From: Pseudogemmobacter bohemicus
Lineage (GTDB): Bacteria; Pseudomonadota; Alphaproteobacteria; Rhodobacterales; Rhodobacteraceae
Length of the DNA: 64,000 bases
Reading direction: 5' to 3'
Assembly: GCF_003290025.1 (NCBI RefSeq)
Contig: NZ_QNHG01000001.1
Coordinates: 871,249-935,248 of the forward strand
Shown here piece after piece: positions 61,002-64,000 of the stretch. The number at the start of each line of letters is the position of its first letter. Position 1 is the stretch's first letter. The notes beneath the pieces are model-generated. The model saw only the letters and a program-made list of their open reading frames with translations, was not told the origin of the DNA and searched no databases. The translations under genes were made by a program, and so were the position numbers.

Positions 61002-62087
61002 ATGACAAGGATACCCATGCTCGGGATCAGACTGTTCGATCCGGATCAGACCGCCGATGCCCTCCGCAAGCGCTTCCTGAGCCATCTGGTGACACTCCGG
61101 GCCGCCAAGGATCCGGAGCTGGCCGGAAAGCCCCTTCACCGCGTTGTCATCAAGTGCCTGATGCGCGATCTGACCTTCGACGAGACCGAGAAGATCGGCC
61201 GCCGCATCGAGCGGCTTGTGAAGGCGCGCAACCAGGTTCGGGAAGATGGCCACCTGAAGCCCGATGATCTCCGCGCGTTGCAGCCGTTGGCGAACGGCGC
61301 CGAACTGATCTCGATCCCCAGCGAACACCGCGCGGATGAGATCGCATCGGAGCTGCACACTGACATGCCCTGGATGGGACCGGCCAACGAACGGGTCTGG
61401 CGCGCCATGCGCAGCTCCGTCCGTGAGGGCTGGATGGGCTTCCGTCTGCCGCCCATGCTGCTCGACGGACCGCCCGGGATCGGCAAGAGCCACTGGGCGC
61501 GCAAGCTGGGCGCGTTGATCGCCGCCCCGGTTATGGTCATGGACGCGGGCAACGAGAATGCCAGCTTCGGCCTGGTCGGATCTCAGCGCGGCTGGAGCGG
61601 CGCTGAGCCGGGTCGGCTGGTCAGGTGTATCCTGCGGGCGAGGATCGCGAACCCTATCGTTGTGGTGGACGAAATCGAGAAGGCCGGAACCGCCACCTCG
61701 ACACGGGGTCAGGCCTACGGGCTTCCGGAGGCCATGCTGCCCCTGATGGAGCCGCTGACCGCACGGCGCTGGAGCTGTCCCTATTATCAGGTGCCGTTTG
61801 ACATGAGCTGGGTCGGCTGGATCCTGACCTCCAACACCGCCGCCCTGCTCCCTGAACCGTTTCGCAGCCGCTGCCCGCCGATCACGCTTCGACATCTTAC
61901 CGCCGATGAGCTCTCCGCCTTCGTGCGGCGCGAGGGTGCCAGGCGTGACCTGTCCGAGACGGCGATTGAGGCCATGGCGGAGGTGCTGACACACCCTTCC
62001 CTGCGGGATCATCGCCCCAGCCTCAGGATCGCGGCCCGCATGCTGCAGCGCGCCTCGGATCTGGAAAACGCACCGCTTCTGCACTGA
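61002..62087 (+). CDS. Lon-like AAA+ ATPase without protease domain
   Basis: A 361-residue ATPase. Walker A GPPGIGKSHWARKLGALIAA (about residues 156-163), Walker B PIVVVDEIEKAG (about 220), sensor 1 WILTSNTAALLPEP (about 275) and Arg finger PFRSRCPPI (about 288-290). YYQVPFDMSWVGWILTSNT resembles the Lon ATPase module, but the Lon N-terminal and serine-protease domains are missing. The first 110 residues are a helical domain I do not recognise. Alternative starts are 60981 and 61017 (AAGG six bases before the latter). It heads a three-gene row with DUF6634-like genes. Confidence 0.8.
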   Translation: MTRIPMLGIRLFDPDQTADALRKRFLSHLVTLRAAKDPELAGKPLHRVVIKCLMRDLTFDETEKIGRRIERLVKARNQVREDGHLKPDDLRALQPLANGAELISIPSEHRADEIASELHTDMPWMGPANERVWRAMRSSVREGWMGFRLPPMLLDGPPGIGKSHWARKLGALIAAPVMVMDAGNENASFGLVGSQRGWSGAEPGRLVRCILRARIANPIVVVDEIEKAGTATSTRGQAYGLPEAMLPLMEPLTARRWSCPYYQVPFDMSWVGWILTSNTAALLPEPFRSRCPPITLRHLTADELSAFVRREGARRDLSETAIEAMAEVLTHPSLRDHRPSLRIAARMLQRASDLENAPLLH

Positions 62088-62108
62088 ACCATTAAGAGGA
62101 TCTATCTG

Positions 62109-62579
62109 ATGAAACTGTCCCCGGAACTCCGCCTGTCCTTCGACGGGCTTGTCCTTGCCATCGCAGCCGCCGAGATGGGTCCGTCGCCGGCGGACCTTGC
62201 CGAGGCGCCCGTCATCGACCTGTGGCGCCCGCTCATGTTCGGCCCCAGGACCGTTGTGCTCTGGGGCCTCGTGTCCGGCCATCCGGAGATTAGCAGAGAT
62301 TACACCACCACCTCGGCGCTGATCGCACTCGACCGCGAGCGGGGCTGGGCCCGGACCTGGAACCGCTGGTATCGGCTTGCCGCACCCCTTCCGGGCCTTT
62401 TCCCCGACGCCTCGGGTAATCCGACGAGCCTGAGATTCACGGATTTCGAGCTGCCCGGCTTTGAGGTGATCGAGGATCCGGACCGGCTCCCGGAGCTCTT
62501 GGCGGATTACATCGCCCGGGCGCGGGCGGTCGATGCAAGGGATCGGGCCGCGCGGCAGGTAGCGGAAGCGGCGGGATGA
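62109..62579 (+). CDS. DUF6634-like protein
   Basis: A 156-residue protein. It opens MKLSPELRLSFDGLVLAIAA, then MGPSPADLAEAPVIDLWRPL, VVLWGLVSGHPEISRDYTTT and ERGWARTWNRWYRLAAPLPG, which I associate with DUF6634. GWART..WYRLA recurs in the next gene product. No catalytic residue pattern is evident. It lies 21 bp after the AAA gene and overlaps the next gene by four bases (ATGA), so the three are co-translated. Function is unknown. Confidence 0.65.
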   Translation: MKLSPELRLSFDGLVLAIAAAEMGPSPADLAEAPVIDLWRPLMFGPRTVVLWGLVSGHPEISRDYTTTSALIALDRERGWARTWNRWYRLAAPLPGLFPDASGNPTSLRFTDFELPGFEVIEDPDRLPELLADYIARARAVDARDRAARQVAEAAG

Positions 62580-63157
62580 CAAGGATACATCCAGTCACCG
62601 GAGCCATACTGGTCAGAGGTGTGCGCCCCCTTACGCTACGCTTCGGCGATCAGACCAGGGTGATCGAGATGCCGGGGTGGTATGCCGACGACGATCTGAC
62701 CGGTGAGTATGGTCTGCACGACCCGGACGACATGCGGGTTTCGGATCGCCTTGTGTCAGATCTCGTCGGCGGATTCAGCATGGCGAAGAGACACGCTCGG
62801 CTGGAGACGCTCATTGATGAGGCTATTCGGGAGCCGACACCGACCGAATTGCAGGCTGCACTACTCATCGACCCTTGGCAAATTTGCGAGGACCCACTGG
62901 GCTTCACAGTTCTGATCGGGAAGGCGTCCCTGCCGTCTGGTCTGACGGGTGCGGAAATCCGCACTTCACCCCTACTCCGACTCGAAATGCACCAAGGCTG
63001 GGCGCGGACACTCCAAGCATATTACCGGCTCGGGGAATACGTCTCTGACCGAACTGGGCTATCGGATGCAGAAATTCAGCGTGCAATCGACCGAAACAGG
63101 CAGTTGATCCCATCGAGACCATCGAGGTTCGAACCACCAGGCTCCAGCAGGGTGTGA
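62576..63157 (+). CDS. MqsA-like N-terminus fused to DUF6634-like C-terminus
   Basis: A 193-residue protein. The first about 65 residues (HPVTGAILVRGVRPLTLRFG, then VIEMPGWYADDDLTGEYGLH) resemble the domain of MqsA/YgiT antitoxins that normally holds CxxC zinc knuckles, but here the cysteines are absent. The C-terminal half contains IDPWQICEDPLGFTVLIG and LRLEMHQGWARTLQAYYRLG, echoing the GWART..WYRL of the preceding gene. It could be an adaptor or antitoxin for the AAA row. The 3' end is 35 bp from the convergent XRE gene. Confidence 0.55.
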   Translation: MTRIHPVTGAILVRGVRPLTLRFGDQTRVIEMPGWYADDDLTGEYGLHDPDDMRVSDRLVSDLVGGFSMAKRHARLETLIDEAIREPTPTELQAALLIDPWQICEDPLGFTVLIGKASLPSGLTGAEIRTSPLLRLEMHQGWARTLQAYYRLGEYVSDRTGLSDAEIQRAIDRNRQLIPSRPSRFEPPGSSRV

Positions 63158-63192
63158 AAAGGCATAGGGGCGTGTCCGCTTTGGGGCCTCGA

Positions 63193-63552
63193 TCATGCAG
63201 GGTTCACACCGGTCACGAATGCCACCATGGGGCGGATGGCCAGCAGAAGGGTGTCCTGCTCCTGCGCGTCCAGTGTTCTGAACAACTCCAGAAGTCCTTG
63301 CTCCTTCGGGGAGAGGCGCGACATCGTGGACCGGACATCAGTGGGGCGATCGGGGAGAAGGTCGAGGGGGTGGCAGGACAGTGCGGTCGCCAGCCTCTCC
63401 ATCCATTCGTAGCTGAGCTTTCTCCTGCCCCGTTCCAGATGGCTGATCTGCTGATTTGAAGTATTGGCCCGCTTGGCGACTTCCACAAGGGTCAGTCCGC
63501 GCGCTTTCCTGATTTCAGATATTCGGTTCTTCATCCTGACAGAATCAAACAT
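63193..63552 (-). CDS. XRE family transcriptional regulator
   Basis: A 119-residue repressor-like protein. The N-terminal HTH reads ISEIRKARGLTLVEVAKRAN followed by TSNQQISHLERGRRKLSYEW. The C-terminal half (SPKEQGLLELFRTLDAQEQD) may dimerise. The start could be 63552 or 63534. It is convergent to the MqsA-like gene and divergent from the serine recombinase gene. A 12-base direct repeat, AACATTCCGTAT, spans its start codon and recurs near the recombinase, implying autorepression. Confidence 0.85.
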   Translation of the reverse strand: MFDSVRMKNRISEIRKARGLTLVEVAKRANTSNQQISHLERGRRKLSYEWMERLATALSCHPLDLLPDRPTDVRSTMSRLSPKEQGLLELFRTLDAQEQDTLLLAIRPMVAFVTGVNPA

Positions 63553-63656
63553 TCCGTATTCTATGGCAAGGCCAAGCCGCAGAACATGGCCGCAAACGTT
63601 GCCATTTTCTATGATAATACGTGCCAGATATGGCGGAAAATTCCAACATTCCGTAT
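63548..63656. promoter_or_regulatory. XRE/recombinase intergenic region with direct repeats
   Basis: AACATTCCGTAT occurs at 63548-63559 (overlapping the XRE start codon) and 63645-63656. The gap is AT-richer than the flanks (TTTTCTATGATAATACG), fits divergent promoters, and the repeats are likely XRE binding sites. Confidence 0.5.
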
Positions 63657-63725
63657 GGACTCAACGTTTCTCCCACCCTAACCTCCCGGTCCATCGATGT
63701 GGCCGCGCATGATGGGAGGTCGGGC

Positions 63726-64000
63726 GTGGTGAGAAAGACCCAGCGACGTCGTAGCCTTGACACGTCCGCGCCTGGCCAGCGGCGTGCGGTGGCCTATGTG
63801 CGCATGTCGACAGATCACCAGAAATACTCGACCGACAATCAGTTGGACGCCATCCGGGACTACGCGGCCAAAAACAGCATCGCACTCGTTCACACCTTTG
63901 CTGACGAGGGCAAAAGCGGCATGCGCGTCAAAGGCCGGGACGCGTTTCAGACCATGATCGATGTCATCGAGGAGGGCATGGCGGATTTCGATCTGATCCC
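63726..64000 (+). CDS. serine recombinase, N-terminal part, runs off window
   Basis: The first 91 codons of a serine recombinase. The GTG at 63726 has GGGAGG six bases upstream; an in-frame ATG at 63630 has no site. The resolvase domain begins RAVAYVRMSTDHQKYSTDNQ (catalytic Ser in RMST), then LDAIRDYAAKNSIALVHTFA and DEGKSGMRVKGRDAFQTM. The gene continues beyond the window. It is the third serine recombinase here and marks another mobile element or island border. Confidence 0.85.
   Translation, partial: MVRKTQRRRSLDTSAPGQRRAVAYVRMSTDHQKYSTDNQLDAIRDYAAKNSIALVHTFADEGKSGMRVKGRDAFQTMIDVIEEGMADFDLI

Overview
The window reads as chromosome of a high-GC alphaproteobacterium, most likely Rhodobacteraceae (Paracoccus/Rhodobacter-like). 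The pointers are the gene content and order of the first 24 kb (gatCA, rnpB, tatD-holB-tmk-dac-SPOR), GC-rich codon use, and Rhodobacterales-style dispersed hairpin repeats. This assignment is inference; no 16S gene is present.

Positions 1-24.6 kb are core chromosome. They hold a TelA/XpaC membrane-stress operon with a lipoprotein, rluB and tadA, a CBS protein, an UPF0173 hydrolase, gatCA, an amidase, RNase P RNA, a polyamine-type ABC transporter (ATPase, binding protein, two permeases, with a DUF2314 gene inserted), an AEC transporter, and a block with two hydrolases (MBL, TatD), DNA polymerase III delta', thymidylate kinase, a D-Ala-D-Ala carboxypeptidase and a SPOR protein. A tRNA-Ser(UGA) closes this part.

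Positions 24.7 to about 54.35 kb are an integrative conjugative element (ICE) inserted at the 3' end of that tRNA. A large serine recombinase reads into the tRNA and is translationally coupled to a TumE/TumA-type toxin-antitoxin pair. The transfer modules are trbB-C-D-E-J, a fused trbK-alt/trbI gene, traG, a CopG-type gene, a DUF3363 relaxase, lytic transglycosylase, DUF736, TraF peptidase, DUF2840, RepA and an AlpA-like regulator. trbL, trbF and trbG are absent, so the mating channel looks disabled. The cargo between traG and the relaxase is a complete drug-efflux-type operon (TetR, membrane fusion protein, double ATPase, two permeases, outer-membrane factor) plus a LysR regulator. RepA carries iteron-like repeats and DnaA-box-like sites in its own 3' half, a candidate origin. 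ArdA and a small membrane protein lie near the right end.

Positions 54.35-60.8 kb are a mosaic of broken parts: a truncated type I restriction HsdR, an orphan 174-aa protein, an anti-phage dCTP-deaminase-like gene split by two single-base frameshifts, a serine recombinase lacking its catalytic domain, phage portal and protease fragments interrupted by an orphan gene, and an IS66 remnant without tnpC.

Positions 60.8-64 kb hold an intact-looking accessory module: a leader with four hairpins, a Lon-like AAA+ ATPase without protease domain, a DUF6634-like protein, a protein that appears to join an MqsA-antitoxin-like N-terminus to a DUF6634-like C-terminus, a divergent XRE regulator, and a third serine recombinase running off the window. 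This is the best candidate for an undescribed system.
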